Assembly (NCBI RefSeq): GCF_026240905.1
Contig: NZ_JAPEVI010000003.1
Location: forward strand, 2,170,001 to 2,234,000
Length of the DNA stretch: 64,000 nucleotides
Source of the DNA: Roseibium salinum
GTDB taxonomy: Bacteria; Pseudomonadota; Alphaproteobacteria; Rhizobiales; Stappiaceae
Direction: 5' to 3'
The position numbers and the translations under genes are program-made. Every line of letters starts with the position of its first letter. Within the stretch, counting starts at the first letter, position 1. Shown piece by piece: positions 18,165-27,675 of this stretch. Below the pieces are notes generated by a model that saw nothing but the letters and a program-made list of their open reading frames with translations, had not been told where the DNA came from and ran no database searches.

Positions 18165-18899
18165 TTACCTCGAGTTCGCCTTGTCGTCGTAGATTGAGAA
18201 GTCGACCATCGTGCCCAGCACCTGGAGATAGGCGACCAGAGCATCCATCTCGGTGACTTCGGCGGGATTGCCGTCGAAATCGCGGATGAGAGCAGTCGGA
18301 TAGCGTTCCTCGAAGGCGTAGGCCGCGTCCGTGTCGGGAGATGCCTGACCCAGAATGTCCGACTTCGCATTGTCGACCTGGTCTTCGCTGTAAGGCACGC
18401 CAATGACCGTGTTGACGGAGAGCTGTGCCTTGATATCCCGTGTGTTCAGCTTGTTTTCCGCCAGGAACGGATAGCCGGGCATGATGGACGCCGGAACCAG
18501 CGAGCGCGGGTCTCTCAGGTGCTCGACATGCCAGGCGTCGGAATATTTTCCGCCGACGCGCGCAAGGTCGGGACCTGTGCGTTTGGAACCCCACTGGAAC
18601 GGATGGTCATACATGGATTCCGCAGCCAGCGAGAAATGGCCGTAGCGCTCCAGTTCGTCACGCATCGGGCGGACCATCTGCGAGTGGCAGGTGTAGCAGC
18701 CCTCGCGGATGTAGATGTCGCGCCCGGCAAGCTCCAGCGGCGTATAGGGCCGCATGCCTTCCGTCTTCTCGATCGTGCTCTTCAGGTAGAAGAGCGGTGC
18801 GATCTCGACCAGGCCGCCGATGGCGACCATGACCAGAATGCCGATCAAGAGGACAAAGGAGTTCTTTTCAAAGACTTCGTGTTTTTTCCAAACTGACAT
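18165..18899 (-). CDS. ccoO: cbb3 cytochrome c oxidase subunit II, monohaem cytochrome CcoO
   Basis: 244 aa. N-terminal membrane helix ([20 protein letters not shown], residues 15-34) and one haem c site, CYTCH (68-72), followed by [18 protein letters not shown], a highly conserved CcoO stretch. Relays electrons from CcoP to CcoN. Starts 10 nt after the ccoN stop within ccoNOQP. Confidence 0.97.
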   Translation of the reverse strand: MSVWKKHEVFEKNSFVLLIGILVMVAIGGLVEIAPLFYLKSTIEKTEGMRPYTPLELAGRDIYIREGCYTCHSQMVRPMRDELERYGHFSLAAESMYDHPFQWGSKRTGPDLARVGGKYSDAWHVEHLRDPRSLVPASIMPGYPFLAENKLNTRDIKAQLSVNTVIGVPYSEDQVDNAKSDILGQASPDTDAAYAFEERYPTALIRDFDGNPAEVTEMDALVAYLQVLGTMVDFSIYDDKANSR

Positions 18900-18909
18900 T
18901 TCATCCCCC

Positions 18910-20565
18910 TTATTCGGCCGGAGCCAGGGAGCCAGCCGGTACGGTTTCTGCTTCTTCAGCTTCGCCGTGACGGACGGTCATCCAGAGATTGAAGGCCATG
19001 ATCAGGGCGCCGAGCACGAAGAGCGCACCGCCGAGAGCACGGATGATATAGAAGGGATGCATCGCCTCGACGGTTTCCACGAAGGAGTATTCCAGGAAAC
19101 CAAGCTTGTCGTAGGCGCGCCACATCAGGCCCTGCATGATGCCGGACACCCACATCGCGGTGATGTAGAGAACGATGCCCAGCGTCGACAGCCAGAAGTG
19201 CCAGTTCACCAGTTTCAGCGAGTAGAGGCTCTTCTTGTTCCACAGCCAGGGGATCAGGCAGTAGAGCGCACCGAAGGAGATGTAGCCCACCCAGCCGAGC
19301 GCACCGGAATGCACGTGGCCGATGGTCCAGTCGGTGTAATGCGACAGGGAGTTGACCGACCGCAGCGACATCAGCGGACCTTCGAAGGTCGACATGCCGT
19401 AGAAGGCGACGGAGACCACCATCATGCGCAGGACCGGATCGGTTCTGAGCTTGTCCCAGGCCCCGGAGAGCGTCATCAGGCCGTTGATCATGCCGCCCCA
19501 GGAGGGCATCCACAGGATGATCGAGAAGGTCGCACCGAGCGTCGAGGCCCATTGCGGCAGAGCCGTGTAGTGCAGGTGGTGCGGGCCGGCCCAGATGTAG
19601 ATGAAGATCAGCGCCCAGAAGTGCACGATGGACAGGCGGTAGGAATAGACCGGCCGCTCGGCGCGCTTGGGGATGAAGTAATACATGATGGCCAGGAAGC
19701 CGGCGGTCAGGAAGAAGCCTACCGCGTTGTGGCCGTACCACCACTGCACCATTGCGTCCTGGACGCCCGACCAGACGATGTAGGACTTGGTCGAGTAGAT
19801 CGAAACCGGGATCGTCAGGTTGTTGACGACGTGCAGCATGGCGATCGTGACGATGAAGGCCAGGTAGAACCAGTTGGCAACGTAGATATGCGGTTCCTTG
19901 CGCCTCCAGAGCGTGCCGAGGAAGAGCATCAGATAGGCGACCCAGACGATGGTCAGCCACAGGTCGGCGTACCATTCCGGCTCAGCGTATTCCTTGCTCT
20001 GCGTCGCGCCGAGCAGATAGCCTGTGCCCGCGATGAGGATGAAGACGTTGTAGCCGATGATGACGAACCACGGCAGGATCTTGCCCGGCATACGCGCCCG
20101 CGAGGTGCGCTGGACCACATACATGGAAGACGCCAGCAGCACGTTGCCGCCGAACGCAAAGATCACCGCGGATGTGTGCAACGGCCGCAAGCGGCCGAAA
20201 TTCGTCCAGGGCAGATCGAAGTTCAGTGCCGGCCAGGCGAGCTGCAGCGCGATGATGAGGCCGACCGTGAACCCGGCAATGCCCCAGAACATTGCCGCGA
20301 CCGACCCGAACTTCACCGGTCCGAAATTGTAGTTCGGCTTACCGTCGATTTCGGCCGGGATCGGCTCCCCGCCGTCATCGAAGTAGTTCTTGAATATGAA
20401 AAACACACTGACGGCGGCAACCAGTGCGCCGATCCCAGCATGAAATGCCATGACGTTATCGAAAGTCTTGCCCGCCACGATGATGCAGGCAAATGCAAGC
20501 AGCACAAGGAAGATGGCGAATCCGCCTTCCTCGAGCGAGACCATTTTGGCCTTGGTTTGTGCCAT
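18910..20565 (-). CDS. ccoN: cbb3 cytochrome c oxidase catalytic subunit I CcoN
   Basis: 551 aa from ATG 20565 ([15 protein letters not shown]). Twelve membrane helices of the haem-copper oxidase C family. Conserved His-bearing segments include [14 protein letters not shown] (haem b ligand), [20 protein letters not shown] (CuB His and the crosslinked Tyr region), [20 protein letters not shown] and [16 protein letters not shown] (haem ligands). It reduces O2 at low oxygen tension while pumping protons. The start has only a weak ribosome site. A perfect FNR/FixK box lies 80 nt upstream. Confidence 0.97.
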   Translation of the reverse strand: MAQTKAKMVSLEEGGFAIFLVLLAFACIIVAGKTFDNVMAFHAGIGALVAAVSVFFIFKNYFDDGGEPIPAEIDGKPNYNFGPVKFGSVAAMFWGIAGFTVGLIIALQLAWPALNFDLPWTNFGRLRPLHTSAVIFAFGGNVLLASSMYVVQRTSRARMPGKILPWFVIIGYNVFILIAGTGYLLGATQSKEYAEPEWYADLWLTIVWVAYLMLFLGTLWRRKEPHIYVANWFYLAFIVTIAMLHVVNNLTIPVSIYSTKSYIVWSGVQDAMVQWWYGHNAVGFFLTAGFLAIMYYFIPKRAERPVYSYRLSIVHFWALIFIYIWAGPHHLHYTALPQWASTLGATFSIILWMPSWGGMINGLMTLSGAWDKLRTDPVLRMMVVSVAFYGMSTFEGPLMSLRSVNSLSHYTDWTIGHVHSGALGWVGYISFGALYCLIPWLWNKKSLYSLKLVNWHFWLSTLGIVLYITAMWVSGIMQGLMWRAYDKLGFLEYSFVETVEAMHPFYIIRALGGALFVLGALIMAFNLWMTVRHGEAEEAETVPAGSLAPAE

Positions 20566-20644
20566 TTTATGCGCCCCAGTTTCTATAATCGTTACAACGT
20601 GCCAACGATGGGACGACCATGCGCACGAGTCCCCTCTGCGCGCG

Positions 20645-20658
20645 TTGATCCATATCAA
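20645..20658. promoter_or_regulatory. FNR/FixK box (anaerobox) upstream of ccoN
   Basis: TTGATCCATATCAA matches TTGAT-N4-ATCAA with no mismatch. It lies 80 nt before the ccoN start. A fixK gene is present 9 kb away, so low-oxygen activation by FixK or an FnrL-like protein is expected. A possible -10 (TTATAG on the minus strand, 20583-20588) would place the box far upstream of the transcript start, as at class I promoters. Confidence 0.88.
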
Positions 20659-20930
20659 GGGTGGCAGGTGGCGCCGAGGCGGCTGGCCCCTGGCTGGAAC
20701 TGTTCGGGATCGGTCCCGGGCACCGGCTATTGGATCCGGGTTCGGGCACCGGGAACCTGAGCGCCGGTACGGCCCCTCATGTCCGATTACATCTTGTGCT
20801 GGAGAAACCCGCCGGGAAGCGGTACGGCAACTGCGTTCGCGCGATCAGGCCGGCTCGATCAGGAACCTGACGAATGGTTTTCCGCCTTGGGTCGGCGAGC
20901 AGGCCCGGTCGCGATCCGCGGCTTTGCCGT
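20659..20930. other. Non-coding stretch between the ccoN promoter and DUF1801 gene
   Basis: No complete gene is seen. One plus-strand frame (from 20661) contains [20 protein letters not shown], which looks like motif I of an SAM-dependent methyltransferase, but it stops soon after and has no other conserved motif. It may be a gene remnant or chance. Confidence 0.4.
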
Positions 20931-21383
20931 TCACAGTTTTTCGCCGGGCAACCGGCTGGCCTGCTTTACCCAGTCGACGAATTGGGCTTCATCGAACGGC
21001 TCGTCCTCGCGGATATCCAGATAGCGTACGTCCTGGTGCCTGGATTCGCCGAGTGGCATGGGTTGGAGCGAACGCCCGCGGAAGAACGTCACCTTCACGT
21101 ATTTCGTGAAGCAGTGGTAGCTGAGAAACCATCCCTGGTCGTCGATGCCATAGAAGGGCGAGTTCCATTTCACCGCTTTCTTCACAGCAGGAACGGTCTC
21201 GTCGATGAGCGTGTCGAGCCGGCGGCCGACATCGTGCTTCCAGCCCGGCATCGCCTCGATATAGGCCTGCACGGGCGCATCGCCGTAGCCCTTTGGAATC
21301 TGCGGGTTGCCGCCCGAGAGTAGAACCGGCCCCTCGGATTTCGGGGCGGTGTCGGCCGATGTCTTGGCTGTCTTGCTGGCCAT
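20931..21383 (-). CDS. DUF1801 family protein
   Basis: 150 aa from ATG 21383 (MASKTAKTSADTAPKSEG), after a low-complexity lead. The core VQAYIEAMPGWKHDVGRRLD, then KKAVKWNSPFYGIDDQGWFL and FTKYVKVTFFRG, matches DUF1801 (YdhG-like), a small cytoplasmic fold of unknown function. An upstream in-frame start at 21437 is possible but lacks conservation. No operon partner. Confidence 0.88.
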   Translation of the reverse strand: MASKTAKTSADTAPKSEGPVLLSGGNPQIPKGYGDAPVQAYIEAMPGWKHDVGRRLDTLIDETVPAVKKAVKWNSPFYGIDDQGWFLSYHCFTKYVKVTFFRGRSLQPMPLGESRHQDVRYLDIREDEPFDEAQFVDWVKQASRLPGEKL

Positions 21384-21574
21384 TTGACGCAACTCTCTGC
21401 CGGAAGTGACACATTCTGCATAGCCATTTTGCCACAACCTTTGAATTCATCAAAGGCCAAGAACAACCACACTGGATCGGGGCAGATTTTTCAGTCTATG
21501 CGTTTTCAAGAAACCGACTTGCGGCAAGGCAGGCAAATGAACACACTTTGCGACCTTTGATTTGGAGTTACGAG

Positions 21575-22896
21575 ATGAGCGCAAGCGAGCTACGTCCCTG
21601 GCTGCCGGCACCGGCCGCCGCCCGCATCGACGACATTACCCGTTTCACTGCCCCCTTGACCTCGGCGCAGATTGCGGAGCGGATCGAAGCACTGGCGCGG
21701 GAGAACCGGAAGATCCACGAGCGCGACTGCTTCAATCTCAATCCGGCGACCAATGTGATGAACCCGCGGGCCGAAGCGCTCCTTGCCAGCGGTCTGGGCT
21801 CCCGTCCCTCCCTGGGCCATCCGGGCGACAAGTATGAAATGGGCCTTGAAGCCATCGAAGAGATCGAAGTCATCGCCGCCAATCTCGCCCGGGAGATTTT
21901 CAACGCCGCCTATGCTGAAATCCGGGTCGCCTCGGGCGCCCTTGCCAATCTCTATGCCTTCATGGCAACGACGAAGCCGGGCGACGCCATCATTGCCCCG
22001 CCTGCCTCGGTCGGCGGACATGTGACCCACCATGCGCCCGGCTGCGCAGGGCTTTACGGATTGGATATCCATGAAGCACCGGTCGAGCCGGGCCGATACA
22101 CGATCGACCTTGACGGGCTGCGTGAACTTGCCCTGAAGGTTCGCCCGAAGCTGATCACCGTCGGCACGAGCCTCAATCTCTTCCCGCATCCGGTTGCCGC
22201 AATTCGCACCATCGCCGACGAGGTGGGGGCCCTGGTGCTGTTCGACGCGGCGCACCAGTGCGGCATGATCGCGGGAGGCATCTTCTCAGATCCGCTGGCG
22301 GAAGGTGCACACCTGATGACGATGAGCACCTACAAGAGCCTCGGCGGCCCGGCCGGCGGACTGATCGTCACCAACGAGCAGGAGCTTTCCAAACGGCTGG
22401 ATGCAATCGCATTTCCGGGCCTGACCGCAAATTTCGACGTGGCGAAATCGGCCGCACTGGCCATCACGCTTCTGGACTGGCGGGACTACGGACCTGCCTA
22501 TGCCGGAAGAATGGCCACGACCGCCAGCGCACTTGCCGGGGCACTTGCAGAGGAAGGCCTGCCGGTATTCTCCACCGTGAACGGCTACACCGCTTCGCAT
22601 CAGTTCGCCCTTGAAGCCGCGTCCTTCGGCGGCGGGCAGACGGCTTCCAAAAAACTCCGCCAGGCCGGGTTTCTGGCCTGCGGGATCGGCCTGCCGATCC
22701 CCCCGTGGCCGATGACATGAACGGCCTCAGGCTGGGGACCCCGGAAATCGTGCGGTGGGGAATGACAGAGGAGGATATGCCCGAGCTTGCCCGCCTGATC
22801 GCGAAAGCCTTGCGCTCGAACGACCCGGAGGCGATGGCCGAACAGGTCGCGTCCTGGCGGCACGGCTTCGACAAGCTTCACTATATCTGGTCGTGA
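21575..22896 (+). pseudogene. Serine hydroxymethyltransferase-like PLP enzyme, one-base frameshift near the 3' end
   Basis: ATG 21575 (MSASELRPWLPAPAAARIDD) with GGAG upstream. A fold-type I PLP enzyme related to GlyA: SRPSLGHPGDKYEMG, FDAAHQCGMIAGG (PLP Asp) and MSTYKSLGGPAGG with the Schiff-base Lys. The frame breaks at the C run 22699-22704: adding one C restores PVADDMNGLRLGTPEIVRWG, the conserved C-terminal SHMT segment, and gives a 440-aa protein. The active-site loop differs from housekeeping GlyA (usually THKTLRGPRGG), so an SHMT paralogue acting on glycine or an alpha-methyl amino acid is likely. The frameshift is probably a sequence error at the homopolymer. Confidence 0.82.
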
Positions 22897-22935
22897 GCGC
22901 TGCAAGCCGGCCGCTCTTAACAGGCATGGCCTGGT

Positions 22936-23978
22936 TCACTTCCTGCCGAGAACCAGCGCCGTAACGAACGGCAGCAGCAGCACCATTGCCGTGAACCGTG
23001 CAATCTGATGGGCCGCGACGAAAGCCGGGTCGAGGTCTAGCATGAAGGCAAGCAGCGTCATGACCTCCAGACCGCCCGGCGCATAGGCGAGCAAGGCCTG
23101 GCCGAAGGGGATGCCCACCAGCCGGGCCACGATCCAGGCGCCGAGGATCGAGGTCAGGAAGGCGGCCGAGAAAGCCCCAAGCGAGGCACCAAGCACGCCG
23201 ATGAACTGGCGCACGGTCATGGCACCGAAACGACAGCCGATATGCGCCCCCATCATGACGAAACAGGACAACACGACGACGTCCGGCAGGACCAGTGTCA
23301 GAGCGCCCGTGGCGTTCAGGCCGGCGCTCATGAAGAAGGCCCCGGTCATCCAGCCGCCGGGGATCCTTGTCTTGACCGCGATCCAGCTGGCGGCCAGGCA
23401 GAGGGGCAATCCGATGAGGAAATCCAGCGGCCTTGCCACCAGGTCCGAAGTGCCGTTCCCGTCCGCCCCGCCGCTTGAGGAGACGACCGCGAAAGGCAGT
23501 ATCGCCACCAGCACGAACAGGCGCAGCGACTGGCTGGAGGCGATGCGTGGCAGATCGGCGCCCCGCTCGGTGGCAAGCGCCATCACATAGGACAGCGCTC
23601 CCGGTATGGCGCCGAAATAGGCCGTCTCTTTCGACCACTTGGCGCCATAGTGCAAAACCACGTAGCCGGCGAGTGTCACGCTGATCATCACCGCCACCAG
23701 CATGGCCATGGAAACCGGCCATTCGCCGATCCGCTCGACCACATCCGGCCGGACGCCGCCGCCCATGGAAATACCGATCATGACGAACAGCGCATCCCGG
23801 AGCCGGACCGGCATGAGCGTGGGCACGCCGGACAGGGTCGCGGCCGCGACGAACACCATGGCGCCCGAGAGCCAGGCGGCGGGAAGGTCCATCAGGCTAA
23901 ACGCCCCTCCCCCAGGGCGGCGATCAGGAGCGTGACGGACAGGCGTCCGGCGGCCGTGTCAAACAGGGGAAAGGGCAT
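22936..23978 (-). pseudogene. AbrB family membrane protein (COG3180), one-base frameshift near the start
   Basis: The intact part (from 23892 down) is a polytopic membrane protein with two similar halves: LPAAWLSGAMVFVAAA, then MIGISMGGGVRPDVVERIGE, FGAIPGALSYVMALATERGA, and again VMMGAHIGCRFGAM and ALLAYAPGGLEVMTLLAFML. This is the AbrB duplication family (often misnamed transcriptional regulator or ammonia monooxygenase). The first helix lies in another frame from ATG 23978 (MPFPLFDTAAGRLSVTLLIA); adding one base in the C runs at 23904-23913 joins them as AALGGGAFSLMDLPAAW and gives 347 aa, the family length. Confidence 0.8.
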
Positions 23979-24040
23979 CACATTCCATCAGGGTTCGTGG
24001 GGCTCTGCGCCATATAATCGTGTTGATCGCCCTTTGCATG

Positions 24041-24059
24041 GTTGATTGCATCGATCAAC
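24041..24059. promoter_or_regulatory. GTTGAT-N7-ATCAAC inverted repeat upstream of the AbrB gene
   Basis: GTTGATTGCATCGATCAAC has 6-bp perfect arms and lies 63 nt before the repaired AbrB start. The N7 spacing differs from the N4 of FNR boxes, so another dimeric regulator is more likely. A further GTTGATCGC occurs at 24022. No regulator gene is adjacent. Confidence 0.35.
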
Positions 24060-24078
24060 ATGAACAAGTTGTGCAGTA

Positions 24079-24825
24079 TCAGGCTGTAGCGCCCGGCGAA
24101 CGCACGGGTACCGGAGCGGTGAACGGCAGGCCGTCTATCAGCTCCATCCGGCACGCCTTGCGCACAGCCGGCCGCGCTTCCAATTGTTCCAGCAAAAACC
24201 GCAACTTCGGCGTATCCGCCAGGTTCCACCTGTCCTGATTGCGATAGATCTGAGCCCACCGCGCGCAACCTGCCAGGTAATAATCGGCGCAGGTCGGTTC
24301 GTCGCCAAGGAGAAACGGACCGCCGGTTTCCGCGATTTCCCGCTCCAGATGCCCGAAGCTTGCCGCGATCCTCCCGATCAGGGTTTGCGAGAACAGCTCA
24401 AGCCCGTCCTCCTGCGGGAAATACCGCTGCGGCCTGAAGGAAATCCGCAGATCCGAATGCAGCGTGTTGGAGATGAAAAACAGCCATTTGAGAAACCGTC
24501 CCCAGGCGGGGGACTTTCGCGCAGGCGCCAGCGCCTGATATCTGTCCGCCAGGAAGAGCAGGATCGCGCCGGTTTCGAAGACGGGCGCATCCTGACCAGG
24601 CACTTCCAGCACCGGGATGAGACCCTGCGGGTTGAGCCTCCGATAGGCCGCGGATTTCTGCTGTGCAGCCAGCCTGTCAACCGGAACATCCTCATAAGGA
24701 ATGCCGAGTTCCTCCAGCACCATGCGGATGACAAGATTGGCGCTGTCCGGCGAGCCATGGAGACGGTAGCGCCGAGAGCGCCCGCCGCCGGCGGCAAAAG
24801 CGGAACTGGTGGATAAATCGCGCAC
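24079..24825 (-). CDS. Glutathione S-transferase family protein
   Basis: 248 aa from GTG 24825, which has GGGAGG 6 nt upstream; the longer TTG frame would start inside the FNR-like box. N-terminal thioredoxin fold: YRLHGSPDSANLVIRMVLEE (Ser near the GSH site), NPQGLIPVLEVPG (cis-Pro) and FETGAILLFLADRY (the Glu-Thr of SNAIL/TRAIL-type motif). C-terminal helical domain with PFLLGDEPTCADYYLAGCAR. Substrate unknown. Divergent from hemN. Confidence 0.88.
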   Translation of the reverse strand: MRDLSTSSAFAAGGGRSRRYRLHGSPDSANLVIRMVLEELGIPYEDVPVDRLAAQQKSAAYRRLNPQGLIPVLEVPGQDAPVFETGAILLFLADRYQALAPARKSPAWGRFLKWLFFISNTLHSDLRISFRPQRYFPQEDGLELFSQTLIGRIAASFGHLEREIAETGGPFLLGDEPTCADYYLAGCARWAQIYRNQDRWNLADTPKLRFLLEQLEARPAVRKACRMELIDGLPFTAPVPVRSPGATA

Positions 24826-24859
24826 TCGGCACCTCCCAAATACATCCTGACAAACGGAC

Positions 24860-24873
24860 TTGAGGAAAATCAA
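24860..24873. promoter_or_regulatory. FNR/FixK-type box upstream of hemN
   Basis: TTGAGGAAAATCAA matches TTGAT-N4-ATCAA with one mismatch (G for T at position 5). It lies 36 nt before the hemN ATG and 35 nt before the divergent GST start. hemN is a known FNR/FixK target in alphaproteobacteria, which supports the call. Confidence 0.7.
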
Positions 24874-24908
24874 GGCACGATCCGGCGAGATGCCGGAAAG
24901 ATGCGCCC

Positions 24909-26284
24909 ATGATGAAAGACCCGCTTTCCCACGCCCTGCGCACAGTTCCGCGCTACACGAGCTATCCGACCGCGCCGCAGTTCCATGAAGGCGTGACGGC
25001 GGACACCTATGCCTACTGGCTTAGAAGGCTGACGCCGGCCGACTCGCTGTCGCTCTATCTGCATGTGCCCTATTGCAGGGAACTTTGCCACTATTGCGGT
25101 TGCCACACCAAGGCGACGCGTCAGGAAGCGCCGCTGAAAGCCTATGCAACGACACTGGCCCAGGAAGTCGGCCTCGTGGGCAAGCTGCTGCAGCAGGCCG
25201 GGCCCGTGCGGCACATTCACTGGGGGGCGGAACACCAAGCCTGCTGCCGCGCGAGGGCTTCGTCGAGCTGATGGCCGTGATGCGCATGCTGTTCGATTTC
25301 GCGCCGGACATGGAGCACGCCATCGAACTGGACCCGAGGCTTGTCACGGCAGAACTCGCCGACACCCTCGCCCTGGCCGGTGTCAACCGGGCAAGCCTGG
25401 GCGTGCAGGATTTCGACCTCCAGGTTCAGAAAGCCATCGGGCGCGTTCAGCCGTATGAGGTCGTTGCGAAAGCCACTGCCCATTTGCGCCGCGTCGGACT
25501 GACGGCGCTCAATTTTGACCTGATGTACGGGCTTCCCGGCCAGACGCCGGAAACGATACGGGATTCGGTCGACAAGACACTGTCGCTCGCCCCGGGCCGG
25601 ATTGCCCTTTTTGGTTACGCGCATGTTCCGTGGATGCGCAAGCACCAGCGGCTGATCGATGAAAGCGCGCTGCCGTCAGCGGCCGAACGGCTGCAACTGG
25701 CCGACCTTGCCCGCTCCGAACTCCTGAAAGCCGGCTATGTGGCCATCGGCCTCGATCATTTTGCCCGCGCCGACGACAGCATGGCCATTGCATTGGCCGA
25801 CGGCTCGCTCAAACGCAATTTTCAGGGCTACACGACGGACCAGGGCGAACAGCTGATCGGCTTCGGCGTGTCCTCCATCGGCAAACTGTCGACCGGATAT
25901 ATCCAGAACATGCTGGACGTGGGCAACTGGCGCCGCAGCATCGAAGAAGGAAAGCTGCCGGTCTTGAAAGGACTGGCGCTCTCGACCGACGACCGCATGC
26001 GCGGCCGGATCATCGAAGACCTGATGACCAATTACGCCTGCGACCTGACGCCGATCGTCAGGCATTACGGGCGGTCCCTCCGTAGCCTGAGTGATTCATT
26101 CGCCGCATTGAAAGACCTTGCTGCCGATGGACTGGTCGAGCTTGACCTGAGCGCCGGCCACAGTGCGAAGGTTCGCGTCACCGAATCCGGACGCCCCTAT
26201 GTCCGGCTTGCCGCAGCCGCCTTCGACGCCTATCTGGGCGACAGCCTGGCATCGGGCAAGGCGAGGCACTCAATCGCGGTCTGA
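24909..26284 (+). pseudogene. hemN: Oxygen-independent coproporphyrinogen III oxidase HemN, one-base frameshift
   Basis: Starts MMKDPLSHALRTVPRYTSYP. Radical SAM cluster ligands Cys56, Cys60, Cys63 with Cys65 in YCRELCHYCGCH. After HIHW the frame fails at the G run 25222-25227; adding one G gives HIHWGGGTPSLL, the invariant HemN motif, and a 458-aa protein (E. coli HemN has 457). The rest is intact: GVNRASLGVQDFD, LMYGLPGQTPETIRDSVD, GYAHVPWMRKHQR, GLDHFARADDSMA. It makes protoporphyrinogen IX precursor without O2. The FNR-type box fits low-oxygen induction alongside cbb3 oxidase. The break is most likely a sequence error. Confidence 0.9.
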
Positions 26285-26333
26285 AACCCGCGAACCAACA
26301 AATTGGCCGCGGTCGCGATCACCTGGACCGGCT

Positions 26334-27035
26334 TCATTCCTCTTCCGCAAGGGCTTCCAGGCCGGCCCTGTCACGGATGATGAGCCATCCGCTCTTGAGT
26401 TCAACCAGGCCGGATTTTTGCCACTTGCCCAGGCAACGGTTGACGTTTTCCCTCGTATTCCCGGTCATGCTTGCGATTTCCGACTGTGACAAGGAGAGCT
26501 TGGTCAACGGCTTCTCTTCACTGCCGGGCGCGGCAACGGTGACGCGCAGCAGCAGCCGCGCAAGGCGCGACGACAGGTTCATGAAGGCGAATTCCATCAT
26601 CCGTTCGTCGGACCGTCTCACGCGCTTGCACAGCAGTTCGATAAGACGAATGGAAAGCGCGGGATTTCGGTTGAGGACGTCCAGAAGGGAGCGTCTTTCC
26701 AGCACGACCAGCGTGCAATTGGTGAGCGCGTGCACACCCGCGGACCGTTCTCCGCCATCCAGAAGGGCGATCTCCCCAAAGACGTCGCCCGCCTGGAGCT
26801 CCGTGAGCGTGACGTCTCGAGCACTTGGCGTGAGCACCGAGACCCGTACCGAACCTTCGGCAATGGCCATCATGCTCTGGCCGGGGGTCCCCGCATCAAA
26901 GATGACGTCGCCCGAGGAATACCGCTTCACGTGGGCGAATTCCGCCAGTTCACGCCGACTTTGTTCGTCGAGGGCCTCGAAGATAAAGCTCCGGCCCAAC
27001 AATTCTTCCTTGTTCAGGGTTTCGACAGCTGGCAT
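26334..27035 (-). CDS. Crp/Fnr family transcriptional regulator
   Basis: 233 aa from ATG 27035 (MPAVETLNKEELLGRS), with AAGG upstream. N-terminal cyclic-nucleotide-binding fold including GDVFGEIALLDGGERSAGVH, the phosphate-binding cassette type (GEIALL...R-SA) seen in proteins that bind cAMP or cGMP. C-terminal winged helix with SQSEIASMTGNTRENVNRCL; the RE--xxR pattern resembles the Crp recognition helix. There is no N-terminal Cys cluster, so not an Fe-S FNR. Divergent from a FecR protein and a cyclase, which suggests it answers the nucleotide that cyclase makes. Confidence 0.9.
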   Translation of the reverse strand: MPAVETLNKEELLGRSFIFEALDEQSRRELAEFAHVKRYSSGDVIFDAGTPGQSMMAIAEGSVRVSVLTPSARDVTLTELQAGDVFGEIALLDGGERSAGVHALTNCTLVVLERRSLLDVLNRNPALSIRLIELLCKRVRRSDERMMEFAFMNLSSRLARLLLRVTVAAPGSEEKPLTKLSLSQSEIASMTGNTRENVNRCLGKWQKSGLVELKSGWLIIRDRAGLEALAEEE

Positions 27036-27090
27036 GTGGTGAACCTTGTTAAATGCATTTGGCCAGTCCAACGCTGGCGACTATGATAGA

Positions 27091-27111
27091 TGTGGATTAG
27101 CATTTTCCACA
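27091..27111. promoter_or_regulatory. TGTGGA-N9-TCCACA inverted repeat between crp-like and fecR genes
   Basis: Arms 27091-27096 and 27106-27111 are perfect complements. The site sits 55 nt before the Crp-like start and 45 nt before the fecR-domain gene start, in a 121-nt divergent gap. Spacing is wider than the standard Crp site TGTGA-N6-TCACA, but half-site similarity (TGTG/CACA) fits a Crp-type dimer. Probable control point for both directions. Confidence 0.5.
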
Positions 27112-27156
27112 ATATGGGGACAGCCAGTCTCTATTCGACAGCCAATTGAGAAACCG

Positions 27157-27675
27157 ATGTCAACATATCAATGCAAATGGCTCCTTGCGATCGCATGGCT
27201 GTTGCTCGCAGCTTCCGCGCCGGCTTCCGCCCAGCAGGTTGACGGCTGCGACACCGCGGAGCGCCGCGATCCGCCCCGGATCATCTATGAGTGCGCAAAC
27301 GGTCTCGTGTTCGAAGCGGAGGCCGCGGCTCAATTCGACATTCAAAGCAGTGGCGGTCAGCCCAGACCCGAAGCGATCCGCCTCGAGGGCGATGCGGTGC
27401 TGATCGAGGTCGAACCTGACAGCGGCTCCTTTCAGATCCTGACACCTCATGCAATCGCCGCCGTCCGCGGGACGGTCTACGTGGTCGATGTCACGGCTGA
27501 TATGACCTCGGTCTTTGTCGTGCGCGGCCAGGTCGAGGTCTCACGGCTCGACGGATCGGACCAGGTGTTGTTGTCGGCCGGCGACGGCGTGGAGGTCACT
27601 GACACCACGCCTTTGACCGTGAAGCAGTGGCCGCCTGAAAAGGTCGACAGACTGCTCGCCCGCTTTGCGCGATGA
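27157..27675 (+). CDS. Secreted FecR-domain protein
   Basis: 172 aa from ATG 27157 (MSTYQCKWLLAIAWLLLAAS). Signal peptide 1-26 ending ASAQQ, so periplasmic. FecR domain around FQILTPHAIAAVRGTVYVVD and VRGQVEVSRLDG. There are no membrane helices and no LPxTG or Big domains. Its stop overlaps the start of the CHASE2 cyclase (ATGA), so the two are translated together, and CHASE2 is also periplasmic: the FecR protein may bind or gate that sensor. This is inference. Confidence 0.85.
   Translation: MSTYQCKWLLAIAWLLLAASAPASAQQVDGCDTAERRDPPRIIYECANGLVFEAEAAAQFDIQSSGGQPRPEAIRLEGDAVLIEVEPDSGSFQILTPHAIAAVRGTVYVVDVTADMTSVFVVRGQVEVSRLDGSDQVLLSAGDGVEVTDTTPLTVKQWPPEKVDRLLARFAR

Noticed and set aside
18820..20760. 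Long plus-strand frame opposite ccoN
   Set aside because: Antisense to conserved oxidase coding sequence and rich in His, Asp and Gln without any motif.
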